A DNA stretch of 64,000 bases, from assembly GCA_903876885.1 (NCBI GenBank), contig CAIRBP010000032.1, positions 1 through 64,000 of the forward strand. The letters are read 5' to 3'. The notes under the pieces were generated by a model. The model ran no database searches, was not told the DNA's origin, and saw nothing but the letters and a program-made list of their open reading frames with translations. The translations under genes were made by a program, and so were the position numbers. Positions 8,834 to 18,989 of the stretch are shown here, one piece after another (the first letter of the stretch is position 1; every line of letters begins with the position of its first letter). This DNA is from an uncultured Burkholderiales bacterium. Lineage in GTDB: Bacteria; Pseudomonadota; Gammaproteobacteria; Burkholderiales; Burkholderiaceae_C.

Positions 8834-9997
8834 TTAAACAACAAGTCTGGATAAAGCCTCTTTTGAATGCTTTTGGGTCAAATGTCCATAATGCTTTTCA
8901 ATCATCATTATGCTGGTGCCTGCTAACTGAGCTACAGTTAAGGTATCCAATCCACCATGAACTAAGTCCGTAATCACTGAGTGCCTAATAGTTCCCATTG
9001 TTACGTTAGAGGGCAATTCAGCTTTTAATACTGCGGCCCTTATAGGGTCTTTCCATGCGTCTTTATTCCAAGTCATGCCATCCAACCTGGTGAAGATACT
9101 TGCCCCGGGTAGCTTGTCCTTGATTTTCAAATTAAACAAGTCCGCTGCTTCTGGAGGCAGGGATATTTTGCGATGGCGCTTAGTTTTATCTTTAAAAACG
9201 CTGAGCGTTCCAAAATTGCTATCGTAATTTCCTACAATTAGCTTTGCAATTGCCCCGCACCTAAGCGGTATCAAGCAGCAGCACTTAACGAAGTCAGCTA
9301 AATCTGGAGGACATGAAATATAAAGTTTTCTACGCTGGGCTAAATCTAAATAGGCCTCCCTTGCATGTTCAGCATTCTTAATTGGAACAAGCTTCCCTTG
9401 CCAGGCAAAATCACTTGTTATCAGTCCCTCTTTAAAAGCTAAATTAAGAGCAGAGCGCAAACAAGTCATATCCCTGTTCAACGTACTATCCTTTCGCAAT
9501 TCCCCCTTATTAGGGCCGCTTTCAGTTACTGTTTCTTCGAGTAGTTTTCGCCAGTCGACAAAATGGGATGGTTTTAGTTTGGTTACATCAAGTTTTGAAA
9601 GCTTCGTTTTGTAAACATAGCGCTTGAATCGAAGATGAGCATCATTAGCACCGGATTCATTTTTCTCATTCTTTTTATGAACAACGTACCTTTCGCAGAT
9701 ATTTTGAACTGTCAGCACTTCAGCAGTACCGCCACGCCCAAGATGTTCAAACCAATTTAAAGCATCTTTGCGGGCAAGTTCAAATCTTTCGTTATCAGGG
9801 CGTTCAGAGTAAGCTCCGAGCGTGATCTGGTGCCTTTTCCCGGTGTCCTTATCGCTAAATCTTGCAGAATACGATCCATCACTTGAAGTGCTCATTTTTC
9901 TGAAGCCCATGTAGCATCCCGCCATTAATTTTGTCCAATAGGGATCGCGCTTGGGTTTAAGTTTGTCTCGCTCTATTACCTTAGAAAAGGCTGTCAT
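8834..9997 (-). CDS. int: Tyrosine recombinase (site-specific integrase)
   Basis: C-terminal TIRHSVITDLVHGGLDTLTVAQLAGTSIMMIEKHYGHL; adjacent to tRNA 3' end. Confidence 0.93.
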   Translation of the reverse strand: MTAFSKVIERDKLKPKRDPYWTKLMAGCYMGFRKMSTSSDGSYSARFSDKDTGKRHQITLGAYSERPDNERFELARKDALNWFEHLGRGGTAEVLTVQNICERYVVHKKNEKNESGANDAHLRFKRYVYKTKLSKLDVTKLKPSHFVDWRKLLEETVTESGPNKGELRKDSTLNRDMTCLRSALNLAFKEGLITSDFAWQGKLVPIKNAEHAREAYLDLAQRRKLYISCPPDLADFVKCCCLIPLRCGAIAKLIVGNYDSNFGTLSVFKDKTKRHRKISLPPEAADLFNLKIKDKLPGASIFTRLDGMTWNKDAWKDPIRAAVLKAELPSNVTMGTIRHSVITDLVHGGLDTLTVAQLAGTSIMMIEKHYGHLTQKHSKEALSRLVV

Positions 9998-10031
9998 AAA
10001 TCCCTTAGTAGCTAGGCTCCTTTCCCAATAT

Positions 10032-10078
10032 AGTATGGAAAAAGTATGGAAAACCTAGTGGGATTATTATGGATTATT
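10032..10078. repeat. Short direct repeats between int and tRNA-Val
   Basis: AGTATGGAAAA tandem x2 (10032-10053), then GGATTATT-AT-GGATTATT (10061-10078). Confidence 0.85.
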
Positions 10079-10122
10079 GCGGACTTAAAAGATAGTACCA
10101 AGAGCCCTGTCAGAGGGAAACT

Positions 10123-10199
10123 TGGTAGGCGCGAATGGACTCGAACCATCGACCCCCACCATGTCAAGGTGGTGCTCTAACCAGCTGAGCTACGCGCCT
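10123..10199 (-). tRNA. tRNA-Val(GAC)
   Basis: Reverse strand AGGCGCGTAGCTCAGCTGGTTAGAGCACCACCTTGACATGGTGGGGGTCGATGGTTCGAGTCCATTCGCGCCTACCA; cloverleaf folds, anticodon GAC, CCA encoded. Confidence 0.97.
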
Positions 10200-10264
10200 G
10201 TAAAGAGGGTAAATTCTAGCACATATTTATCGGTTCAACCCCAGGGCAACCCAGCAGCATTGAA

Positions 10265-12616
10265 TTATCGCCTCCTAGACGAAATCACGCTAGGGACAGA
10301 TCTCATAACAGCCAAGACCTTTTGTAACTTAGTTGAATCTGCAATCTCAACCGTAAACGTCATCCAAGCCAAGCCTTTTATAGATTCAGTTTTAACCCCA
10401 ATGACGTTCATCTTTTCTTTTGCAAAGACTTCGGAGATGTCCCTTAAAAGCCCCTGCCGATCATGAGCTCTGATCTCTACATCAACTGGATAAAAAATTG
10501 GTGTATTTGTTGCTGATTGGTTAACACCCCCCCACTGGACCTCTATGACTCGGTCCTCATTGCGCAGCACCAACTCTTTAAAATTTAAACACGAAGTCCT
10601 GTGAATGCTGACACCTTTGCCACGGGTGATGAACCCCCTAATATCGTCGGGGGGGGCGGGTCGACAACACCTTGCTAACTGAGTCATCAAAGAATCTACA
10701 CCCACAACTAAAATTCCACTTTGAGCGGGTGCGGGGCGGGACTCTTTGAGTCGAGCATTTTTTAAGAAAAGCTCATCCTCAGTCTCATTAGATTGCACTC
10801 TTGGGTGAAGGATTACTTCTATATTTCTAAGCGAGAACTCATCCTTTCCAACAACCTCAAACAAGGCTTCCGCATTTTTAAAGCCGAGTTGACTCGCCAA
10901 ATCCTCCAAATTAGTGCTGGTCTTACCCTCCCTTTGCAATAGCTTCTCGACCGACTCGCGCCCCTTTGAGACATTTTCCTGCGTTGCTAGTGCGTTAAAC
11001 CAAGCGCGCACCTTAGAGCGCGCTCTGGGACTCACCAAAAAACCTAGCTCCGGGTTCAACCAATCTCGTGAAGGTCCTCCCTCTTTCGCAGATATGATTT
11101 CTACAGTTTGACCATTTTTAAGCGGGGTATTTAGCGTAACCATAGCGCCGTCAACACGGGCTCCCCGGCAACGGTGTCCCAAATTAGTATGCAACGTGTA
11201 AGCAAAATCAACACACGTTGCACCAGACGGCAACTCCACAATAGCAGCGTTGGGAGTGAGCACATAAATCCAGTCACTCAACGTGTCAATATTGGAGAGC
11301 GAGGAGTCCCCCGCCCCTCCCGTCTGTGATGATATGTCCTGCTCCCAGGCTAAGAGTTGCCTGAGAACCGCTATTTTTTGATCGTAAGAGGAGTCCGCAC
11401 TTACGCCACCATATCCCTTTGCACCGGCCTCCTTATAAGCCCAGTGCGCCGCAACTCCGTGCTCTGCGTGATCGTGCATTTGCTGAGTGCGAATTTGTAT
11501 CTCAACTGGCAGATCTCTTTGATCCGCAACAACAGTGTGAAGCGACTGATAACCGTTAGGTTTGGGACGAGAGATGTAATCATCAAATTCATTCTCTAAC
11601 GGTCTAAGCTTAGAGTGGACATGGGCTAAAGCGGCGTAGCATTCATCATTGGTTTGGACAATTACACGCAGTGCTCGTATGTCAAAGACTTTATCAAATC
11701 CTAGGGATTTACCACGCATTTTCTTGGCAATACTATAGATATGTTTGGGTCTTCCAAACACCTGCGCACTCACTCCGATCTCCCTTAACTCTCTCTCTAG
11801 TTGTGCCCGGAGTTGCTCTACGTACACTTCACGCTCAGTCCTTTTATCCTCTAAAAGCTTTGCTATCTCTTTGTACGCGAGAGGCTCTAAAAATCTAAAC
11901 GCCAAGTCCTCCATTTCCCACTTGATCTGCCAAATACCAAGCCTATTGGCTAAGGGTGCAAAAATAGTAAGTGCCTCTTGTGCAATTTCTTTAGGAGCTA
12001 TTTCCTTTTGAGCTGCGTAATACCTCAGTGTTTGAACACAAGAGGCTAGTCTGAGCATCACAACTCGAAAGTCCCTTGAGAAAGCTAAAAGCATGCGCCT
12101 AACGTTCTCAGTTTGTGCGACGCCCTCTAATTTTGGTGGACGAGATATTTGCTTTGCTCTGGTTTGCTTTTCTAGTCTAAGCAACTCTGTGGCCTCTACC
12201 GCTAAAGCGGTCATGCTTTCACCGAATACCTTGCCAATGATCTCTGCAGGCTTGGAGAGATAGGCACTTGCATAAACCAAATAGCTAGCGGCTTGAAGGG
12301 ACTCAGAGCCACCAATTTGCTTCAAAATCGCCGCAACAGCATCTGCATGAGCCAATGAGTTTTCACCACTATCAAGTGACTCAAATTCAAGTAGTCTTTC
12401 TGCAAAAATTCTGGCCTTTGAAAGAACCTCAGACTCCTCAGTAGAGCCTGCAGATGTTACCTGTGAAGCCAAAGCAATAGAGACAAAGTCGGTCATTGGA
12501 TTGGTAGCGCTGGTCTTTGAGGCCAAAGGAGCACTATGCTCTGTGCTCGTGGCAGCGTAATTCTGGGTGGTCTTAGGACTCAACGTTTCCAAACAAATAC
12601 CTTTAAAAATTTTCAA
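10265..12616 (-). CDS. relA: GTP pyrophosphokinase RelA
   Basis: Synthetase EFDDYISRPKPNGYQSLHT (EXDD class), TGS and ACT domains, degenerate HD domain. Confidence 0.96.
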   Translation of the reverse strand: MKIFKGICLETLSPKTTQNYAATSTEHSAPLASKTSATNPMTDFVSIALASQVTSAGSTEESEVLSKARIFAERLLEFESLDSGENSLAHADAVAAILKQIGGSESLQAASYLVYASAYLSKPAEIIGKVFGESMTALAVEATELLRLEKQTRAKQISRPPKLEGVAQTENVRRMLLAFSRDFRVVMLRLASCVQTLRYYAAQKEIAPKEIAQEALTIFAPLANRLGIWQIKWEMEDLAFRFLEPLAYKEIAKLLEDKRTEREVYVEQLRAQLERELREIGVSAQVFGRPKHIYSIAKKMRGKSLGFDKVFDIRALRVIVQTNDECYAALAHVHSKLRPLENEFDDYISRPKPNGYQSLHTVVADQRDLPVEIQIRTQQMHDHAEHGVAAHWAYKEAGAKGYGGVSADSSYDQKIAVLRQLLAWEQDISSQTGGAGDSSLSNIDTLSDWIYVLTPNAAIVELPSGATCVDFAYTLHTNLGHRCRGARVDGAMVTLNTPLKNGQTVEIISAKEGGPSRDWLNPELGFLVSPRARSKVRAWFNALATQENVSKGRESVEKLLQREGKTSTNLEDLASQLGFKNAEALFEVVGKDEFSLRNIEVILHPRVQSNETEDELFLKNARLKESRPAPAQSGILVVGVDSLMTQLARCCRPAPPDDIRGFITRGKGVSIHRTSCLNFKELVLRNEDRVIEVQWGGVNQSATNTPIFYPVDVEIRAHDRQGLLRDISEVFAKEKMNVIGVKTESIKGLAWMTFTVEIADSTKLQKVLAVMRSVPSVISSRRR

Positions 12617-12658
12617 TAACTATAACAAACAGCAATAAGCTTACTCCACTCACCTACC

Positions 12659-13597
12659 CTAATCTCTCACCAAAAACGACTTGAGTTTGAGCAACTGATC
12701 CTCTTGAACTAAAGTAGGGGCATGCCCAACCCCTTCAACGCTGTAAAGCGTGGGTTTAGGACCTCGTGAGCACATTTGGGCTGCGTCACCAGGAGTTAAA
12801 AGATCGGAGTTAGCACCTCTTATCAATAAAGTCTCGCAAGTTATTTGATCATAAATATTCCACATTACCTGCTCAGCCGCTTTAGAGCTTTCCCGCGTCA
12901 TTTGTTTAATCGGCTCAGATATCTTAGGATCATAGTGAAAGATCCACTGATGGTTAGAACCAATTTTGAGCATAGGACGGGATAATGCTTCCCACTGTTC
13001 AGTGGTATGTGGACCAAAGCTTTTAAAAATCTCACCCAACTTTTGAACCCCTAATTCCAAAGTATCAAATCGCTCATCCAGTCCAAGATATGTTTTCAAA
13101 CGTTCGATAAAAGCCCATTGAACAACTGGACCCACATCATTTAAAACCAACCTGCGTACTGGAACCTTGAGTTTAAAGGCGTCTACACCGCATACGAGCA
13201 TCCCAATCAATCCGCCCATACTCGTACCTACCCAGTCAACACTCTTAATGCCTGCGTCCTCTTCCTCTGTAAGGTGATCTGATAAACATTTAACTCCATA
13301 AGCGTAGGTTGGCAATTGATAGGATAGCCCGCTATTTAACCAATCACTTTGGCCACGCCCGGCAATATCTGGGCAAATCACCTGAACAGAACTACCCTTA
13401 GTTCCGTAACTATCTAGCAAGCATTGAGCCAACACATCAAAATCCCTACCTTGACGAGTGAGCCCGTGCACACAAATAACCAAATGACTGGCGTGTGGAT
13501 TCCCCCATTGGTAATAGGCCATCCGATGAGACTCAACTTGGAGTGGTTCACTTGAAGGGACTTGAAAGTATTGTAGTTTCGGGGAATAAGTGCTCAT
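12659..13597 (-). CDS. Alpha/beta hydrolase
   Basis: VCVHGLTRQGRDFD and GTSMGG nucleophile elbow; start MSTYSPK preferred over track start 13744. Confidence 0.85.
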   Translation of the reverse strand: MSTYSPKLQYFQVPSSEPLQVESHRMAYYQWGNPHASHLVICVHGLTRQGRDFDVLAQCLLDSYGTKGSSVQVICPDIAGRGQSDWLNSGLSYQLPTYAYGVKCLSDHLTEEEDAGIKSVDWVGTSMGGLIGMLVCGVDAFKLKVPVRRLVLNDVGPVVQWAFIERLKTYLGLDERFDTLELGVQKLGEIFKSFGPHTTEQWEALSRPMLKIGSNHQWIFHYDPKISEPIKQMTRESSKAAEQVMWNIYDQITCETLLIRGANSDLLTPGDAAQMCSRGPKPTLYSVEGVGHAPTLVQEDQLLKLKSFLVRD

Positions 13598-13792
13598 GGA
13601 TTTATAAAAGTAGCGATCAACGGAATATTTTTTCAAGACTTTACTCCATTTAAGAGTTGATCTTGGTGTCAAACATTGGAGATTTAGAAGAGAATGCCAG
13701 GGTGCGCACCAATTAAAGGCACATTCGGTCCTTGCCATGCCCAACCAAAAGAGCCCAGATGAACGAAATTACAGGAATAAGTAGGTCAACTA

Positions 13793-13981
13793 ATGCGTGT
13801 ACAAAGTGATTCGAGCCAGATCGGCCTATGCGGTTGCGGCAGAGCCCCAAACGGCAAATGTAACGGTTGGCACGGTTTAAGCGAAGAAGCTTACTTAATG
13901 GAGCTTCAGCTATGGCAGGAGGATGCGAACAATCCAAATTTAAAATGCACTGACTCCTCAGACCACAAAAATCCAGAGTGA
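13793..13981 (+). CDS. Small Cys-rich protein, CDGSH-like motif
   Basis: MRVQSDSSQIGLCGCGRAPNGKCNGWHGLSEEAY...; C-x-C...C-x-G-x-H arrangement. Confidence 0.6.
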   Translation: MRVQSDSSQIGLCGCGRAPNGKCNGWHGLSEEAYLMELQLWQEDANNPNLKCTDSSDHKNPE

Positions 13982-14043
13982 GACATAGCGCTTGGGGCTA
14001 GCTGTTTTTGCTCTTAATTACGAGCTTTGATGACGTTCTTTAA

Positions 14044-14532
14044 TTAGGCGCGGTGTAACAACGCTACTGCCCTGGCCTCTATAGACTGCCCCAGACCAAC
14101 TGGGCCCATTTTTTCTGCCGTCTTTGCTTTAACGTTAATTTGTTCGGACCCCACTTGCAAGGCCTTACTTAAGTGTTCGATCATTTGGGAGATGTGAGGG
14201 GCCATCTTAGGTGCTTGAGCAATAATGGTTGAGTCTATATTGCCAATTTGCCAGCCCCTGTCTCGAATTAGCTTTCCTGTTTGAATTAATAATTCGATTG
14301 AGTCTGCGCCCCTAAATTTTGGATCCGTGTCAGGAAAGTGACGCCCAATATCTCCCAAGCCCGCAGCCCCCATTAATGCGTCTATAACTGCATGAATCAG
14401 AACATCTGCATCAGAGTGGCCCTTTAGGCCCTTCTCAAACGGAATAGTCACGCCCCCAATGATTAAAGGCCGATCTTCAACGAGTGCATGTACATCCCAT
14501 CCCTCGCCAATTCTAAAATTAAAGTTTGTCAT
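14044..14532 (-). CDS. ispF: 2-C-methyl-D-erythritol 2,4-cyclodiphosphate synthase
   Basis: [39 protein letters not shown]. Confidence 0.97.
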   Translation of the reverse strand: MTNFNFRIGEGWDVHALVEDRPLIIGGVTIPFEKGLKGHSDADVLIHAVIDALMGAAGLGDIGRHFPDTDPKFRGADSIELLIQTGKLIRDRGWQIGNIDSTIIAQAPKMAPHISQMIEHLSKALQVGSEQINVKAKTAEKMGPVGLGQSIEARAVALLHRA

Positions 14533-14560
14533 TTTAAAAAGATATAGAAAAGTTTACTTA

Positions 14561-15304
14561 TCACCTTAACCTAGACTCAAGGACCGCTTGCGCAATTTCA
14601 AAGTCTTCTGGGTAAGTGATTTTAAAATTTGTAGAGTGGCCTCTCACTAAGATCGGTTGCAGACCTAGTGACTCAATGGCACTCGATTCATCGGTCACCA
14701 ACTCAGCATGCTTACTTAATTCGCTTTGCAAGGCACGACCTAGCATTTCTAGCCTAAACATTTGAGGCGTTTGAGCAGACCATTTACCCCCTCTGGTTAT
14801 CGTGTTTTTTACCCTTCCCCCCTCCTCTTGCTTCAAAGTATCAGCAACCGGTACAGCCAATAATCCACCCACTTCATCGTCTTTGCATGTTTTAATTAAA
14901 TGCTCTACAAGCTCTGGAGAAATCAGACACCGTGCGGCGTCGTGCACAAGCACCCAAGCATCTTTTGGAACTCCAATTCCCTCAAGGTGTTTAAGTCCAG
15001 CTAGAACACTTAGCGCCCGCGTATCGCCGCCTTTTTTAACAACAACAACCTTAGATAGATTGCCATGAACGTACTTGGATAAGATATCTTCTATAAGGCT
15101 ATCCGATGGACTAACCACGAGACAAATTGTCTTAGCCGACTCAACTCTTAGCAAAGCTTCCAATGTATGAGCAATCATGGGCTTAGCTGCAAGTTGTGCG
15201 TATTGCTTTGGGGTATCCCTACCCGCACGTGCGCCTACTCCCGCACAAGGAATAACAAAGTGAATGTTAGGTGATTTTGGATCCATGACGGGTTGTTTGT
15301 TCAA
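14561..15304 (-). CDS. ispD: 2-C-methyl-D-erythritol 4-phosphate cytidylyltransferase
   Basis: PCAGVGARAGRDTPKQYAQLAAKPM...VHDAARCLIS; next to ispF. Confidence 0.97.
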   Translation of the reverse strand: MNKQPVMDPKSPNIHFVIPCAGVGARAGRDTPKQYAQLAAKPMIAHTLEALLRVESAKTICLVVSPSDSLIEDILSKYVHGNLSKVVVVKKGGDTRALSVLAGLKHLEGIGVPKDAWVLVHDAARCLISPELVEHLIKTCKDDEVGGLLAVPVADTLKQEEGGRVKNTITRGGKWSAQTPQMFRLEMLGRALQSELSKHAELVTDESSAIESLGLQPILVRGHSTNFKITYPEDFEIAQAVLESRLR

Positions 15305-15373
15305 TCAATCTAGAATGATAGCTTTTAAGCAGGGCAAACTAAGTTAAAAATTGCCATTTCAGTCAGATATTTA

Positions 15374-18300
15374 ATGTACACCCCTAAATTATTACCCGGC
15401 AAGCGTCTGAGCATTCAAAGACCATTTAGTTCCTCAGATGCCCTACTTTTATCCTCACTAAGTGCCCAAGAGATCAAGGGCAAAAATAAAGTAGCCATCA
15501 TCACCTCTGACGCAGGCGACGCGCAAAGACTCCTGGATGAGATGGGGTTGTTCAATCCTGATTTGCGCTGCGTTATTTTCCCAGACTGGGAAACCCTTCC
15601 CTATGATAGTTTCTCTCCTCATCAAGACCTAATAAGTGAGCGACTTGCGACGCTTTGGCAGATCTCCCAAGGCGAGGCGGACATCATCCTTATCCCAGCA
15701 ACGACTGCTCTTTACAAAATTGCCCCACCGTCTTTTCTCGCTGGATATACCTTTCACTTTACGGTTAAACAAAAACTAGATGAGGCTAAATTACGCTCTC
15801 AACTCACCCTTGCCGGTTACGCACACGTATCTCAAGTTATAAGTCCAGGCGAATACTGCGTCAGAGGTGGACTCATTGATTTATTCCCGATGGGTTCGCG
15901 GTTTCCCTATAGGGTTGATTTATTTGATAACGAGATTGACTCTATCCGCACCTTTGATCCGGATACACAAAGAAGCCTGTACCCAGTGCCAGAGGTTAGG
16001 CTTTTGCCAGGCCGAGAGTTCCCCATGGATGAGGACTCTCGGGCCAAATTTAGGAACCGCTGGCGCGAGCTTTTAGAGGGCGATCCAACGCGAAGCCGAA
16101 TCTATAAGGACATCGGTAATGGCGTAGCTACAGCTGGTATTGAGTATTTTTTACCGCTTTTCTTTGATGAAACCGCCACTGTATTTGATTATTTAGGTCA
16201 AAACGCCACTATCGTATTGCATGGGGATTTAGAGCCCATATTTCAAAGATTTTGGCAAGATACCCAGGATCGCTACAGACTTGCACAGGGCGATCCCGAC
16301 CGACCCGCGTTAGCGCCTGCTAATTTATTTTTAAGCAGTGAAGAGTTTTTTACGCATTGCAACACTTACACACAGCTGGTTCTAAGACCTAACCCTCAGT
16401 CCAATGCGCTCACCCAACTTCAATCAAAATCATTTACTGACACAGTAACTGAAGACCTAGCGACGGCTTCTCCTAGAGTAACAACTGAGGCAACTTCCGA
16501 GGCAACGTCGGAGGCCCTAAACTCCCAAAGCTTTGCAAAAGCACTGCCAGATCTAAGCGTACATAGAGGCGCACAGGATCCATTAATTCAACTAAAAAAC
16601 CATTTAAGAGAGACTTCAAATAAAGTCTTAATCATTGCTGAGAGCGAAGGCCGGCGTGAGAGCTTACTAGACTTTCTACGAGCCAGTAACGTCTCGCCAC
16701 CCAGTTTTGATAGTCTTAAAGAATTTTTAGACAGCCCCGAGCCTCTTGGCATTATTGCAGCCACGCTGAACTATGGATTTCACGCCACTGAGCTATCTCT
16801 TGACCTTATTACGGAGTCTGAACTCTTTGACGCTGGACCTACTACTCGGCGAAAACGAAAACAAGAACAAACCAGCGACGTAGAATCTTTAATTAAGGAT
16901 CTATCGGAGCTACAAGTTGGGGATCCAGTTGTTCATAGCGTGCACGGAATTGGGCGTTACAGGGGCCTTATTCATATGGACCTTCAAGGCGTATCAGGCG
17001 CACAAGAGGACGAAGCCTCCACATCCAAAGCTCAGGAGTATTTACACCTTGAGTATGCAGATCAAGCGATGCTTTATGTGCCTGTTAGCCAGCTGCATTT
17101 AATCAGTCGCTACAGTGGTGTAAGTCCTTCAGAGGCTCCACTTCACCGTCTTGGCTCGGGTCAATGGGATAAGGCTAAGCGCCGTGCAGCAGAACAAATA
17201 CGGGACGCCGCCGCGGAGCTATTGAATATCTACGCGAGACGTGCTCTTCGAGAGGGACATCCATTTCGGTATTCAGCCAATGATTACGAAACTTTTTCAA
17301 ACGACTTTGGCTTTGAAGAAACGCCGGATCAAAAAGCTGCTATTCACGCAGTGATTCAAGACATGATTAGTCCAAGACCCATGGACCGCCTAATCTGCGG
17401 GGATGTAGGTTTTGGAAAAACAGAGGTCGCACTCAGAGCTGCCTTTGTAGCGGTTATGGGAGGAAAACAAGTCGCCTTTTTAGCGCCTACAACCCTACTC
17501 ACGGAGCAACACTTTCAGACTCTTTGCGACCGCTTCTCCAAGTGGCCCATCAAGATTGCTGAGATGAGTCGCTTTCGTTCAGCAAAAGAAATTAAAACGG
17601 CGATGGCAGGAATTGAAGACGGATCGGTAGATATCGTTGTTGGCACCCACAAACTCATCAGTGGTTCACTTAAATTTAAAGATTTGGGTCTTCTGATTAT
17701 TGATGAGGAGCACCGATTTGGCGTTAGACATAAAGAGATGATCAAATCTCTTAGATCAGAGGTTGATGTACTAACTCTCACGGCAACCCCAATTCCCAGG
17801 ACACTTGGCATGGCTTTAGAGGGTTTAAGAGAGATAAGCGTTATAGCAACCGCACCACAAAGACGTTTAGCTATAAAAACATTCGTCAGAAGCGAGGGTA
17901 ACGGCGTGATTAGAGAGGCTGTGCTTAGAGAGCTTAAGCGAGGTGGACAGTGCTACTTTCTTCATAATGAGGTTGAAACCATTGAGAACAGAAAGCTTAG
18001 ACTACAAGAGTTAATCCCAGAGGCGAGAATTGCAATTGCGCACGGTCAGATGCCAGAGCGTGATTTAGAGCGTGTGATGCGAGAGTTCATCAACCAAAGA
18101 CACAACATCTTGCTGTGCTCAACCATTATTGAAACAGGAATTGATGTCCCTAGCGCTAATACAATAATAATGAGCCGCGCAGATAAATTTGGCCTTGCAC
18201 AGTTGCACCAACTCAGAGGAAGAGTTGGTCGCAGCCACCACCAGGCGTATGCTTACCTTCTTGTACCGGATGTAGAGAGCCTCACCAAACACGCCTCCCA

Positions 18301-18970
18301 ACGACTTGACGCCATTCAACAAATGGAGGAGCTGGGTTCTGGGTTTTATCTCGCCATGCACGATCTCGAGATCAGAGGTGCAGGCGAGGTTCTTGGGGAA
18401 AACCAGAGCGGTAATATGTTGGAGATTGGGTTTCAGCTTTATAACGAGATGCTCTCAGAGGCGGTTCGGGCACTTAAAAACGGCGAGGAACCAGACCTAC
18501 TCAGTCCGCTGCAAGTAACAACCGAGATTAATTTACACTCACCTGCGTTGCTGCCCGACTCATACTGCGGGGACGTTCACTTACGGCTGTCGTTCTACAA
18601 AAAGCTCGCAACTGCTAAAACACTAGATCAACTTGACACACTTCTTGAAGAGATCGTGGACCGGTTCGGCAAGTTACCCACTCAGGTTCAGACCTTGATA
18701 GATGTTCATAGGCTGCGAATTTTGGCCAAGCCCTTTGGAGTTGCAAAGGTAGACTCTGCACCAGGCGTAACTACGATTAGCTTTCGTCCCAATCCCCCCA
18801 TTGACGGTATGAAAATTATTGAGATGGTTCAAAAAAATAGGCATATCAAACTTGCGGGTAATGACAAGCTAAGGATTGAGCGAGAACTCCCGGAGGTCAA
18901 AGATAGGGCTCAACTGGTAAGGGATGTTCTGCGTAACTTGGGTCAACCACTTACGCCTACAATTCATTAA
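15374..18970 (+). CDS. mfd: Transcription-repair coupling factor
   Basis: 1198 aa; RLICGDVGFGKTEVALRAAF, DEEHRFGVRHKE, TRCF domain. Confidence 0.98.
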   Translation: MYTPKLLPGKRLSIQRPFSSSDALLLSSLSAQEIKGKNKVAIITSDAGDAQRLLDEMGLFNPDLRCVIFPDWETLPYDSFSPHQDLISERLATLWQISQGEADIILIPATTALYKIAPPSFLAGYTFHFTVKQKLDEAKLRSQLTLAGYAHVSQVISPGEYCVRGGLIDLFPMGSRFPYRVDLFDNEIDSIRTFDPDTQRSLYPVPEVRLLPGREFPMDEDSRAKFRNRWRELLEGDPTRSRIYKDIGNGVATAGIEYFLPLFFDETATVFDYLGQNATIVLHGDLEPIFQRFWQDTQDRYRLAQGDPDRPALAPANLFLSSEEFFTHCNTYTQLVLRPNPQSNALTQLQSKSFTDTVTEDLATASPRVTTEATSEATSEALNSQSFAKALPDLSVHRGAQDPLIQLKNHLRETSNKVLIIAESEGRRESLLDFLRASNVSPPSFDSLKEFLDSPEPLGIIAATLNYGFHATELSLDLITESELFDAGPTTRRKRKQEQTSDVESLIKDLSELQVGDPVVHSVHGIGRYRGLIHMDLQGVSGAQEDEASTSKAQEYLHLEYADQAMLYVPVSQLHLISRYSGVSPSEAPLHRLGSGQWDKAKRRAAEQIRDAAAELLNIYARRALREGHPFRYSANDYETFSNDFGFEETPDQKAAIHAVIQDMISPRPMDRLICGDVGFGKTEVALRAAFVAVMGGKQVAFLAPTTLLTEQHFQTLCDRFSKWPIKIAEMSRFRSAKEIKTAMAGIEDGSVDIVVGTHKLISGSLKFKDLGLLIIDEEHRFGVRHKEMIKSLRSEVDVLTLTATPIPRTLGMALEGLREISVIATAPQRRLAIKTFVRSEGNGVIREAVLRELKRGGQCYFLHNEVETIENRKLRLQELIPEARIAIAHGQMPERDLERVMREFINQRHNILLCSTIIETGIDVPSANTIIMSRADKFGLAQLHQLRGRVGRSHHQAYAYLLVPDVESLTKHASQRLDAIQQMEELGSGFYLAMHDLEIRGAGEVLGENQSGNMLEIGFQLYNEMLSEAVRALKNGEEPDLLSPLQVTTEINLHSPALLPDSYCGDVHLRLSFYKKLATAKTLDQLDTLLEEIVDRFGKLPTQVQTLIDVHRLRILAKPFGVAKVDSAPGVTTISFRPNPPIDGMKIIEMVQKNRHIKLAGNDKLRIERELPEVKDRAQLVRDVLRNLGQPLTPTIH

Positions 18971-18989
18971 CTTTAATATCTTCAGCTAG

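Noticed and set aside
8834-9997. Integrase apparently lacking the HxxR histidine (MGTIRHS)
   Set aside because: This subfamily commonly varies at that position; not good evidence of inactivation.
10122-10466. 114-aa ORF MVGANGLEPSTPTMSRWCSNQLSYAP...
   Set aside because: Antisense translation of tRNA-Val and the relA 3' end; a common spurious tRNA-derived ORF.
11357-12011. Several ORFs opposite or out of frame with relA
   Set aside because: relA is a strong, conserved CDS; the shadows have no recognisable domains.
18119-18361. Minus-strand ORFs within mfd and other housekeeping genes
   Set aside because: Typical antisense open frames without domain support.
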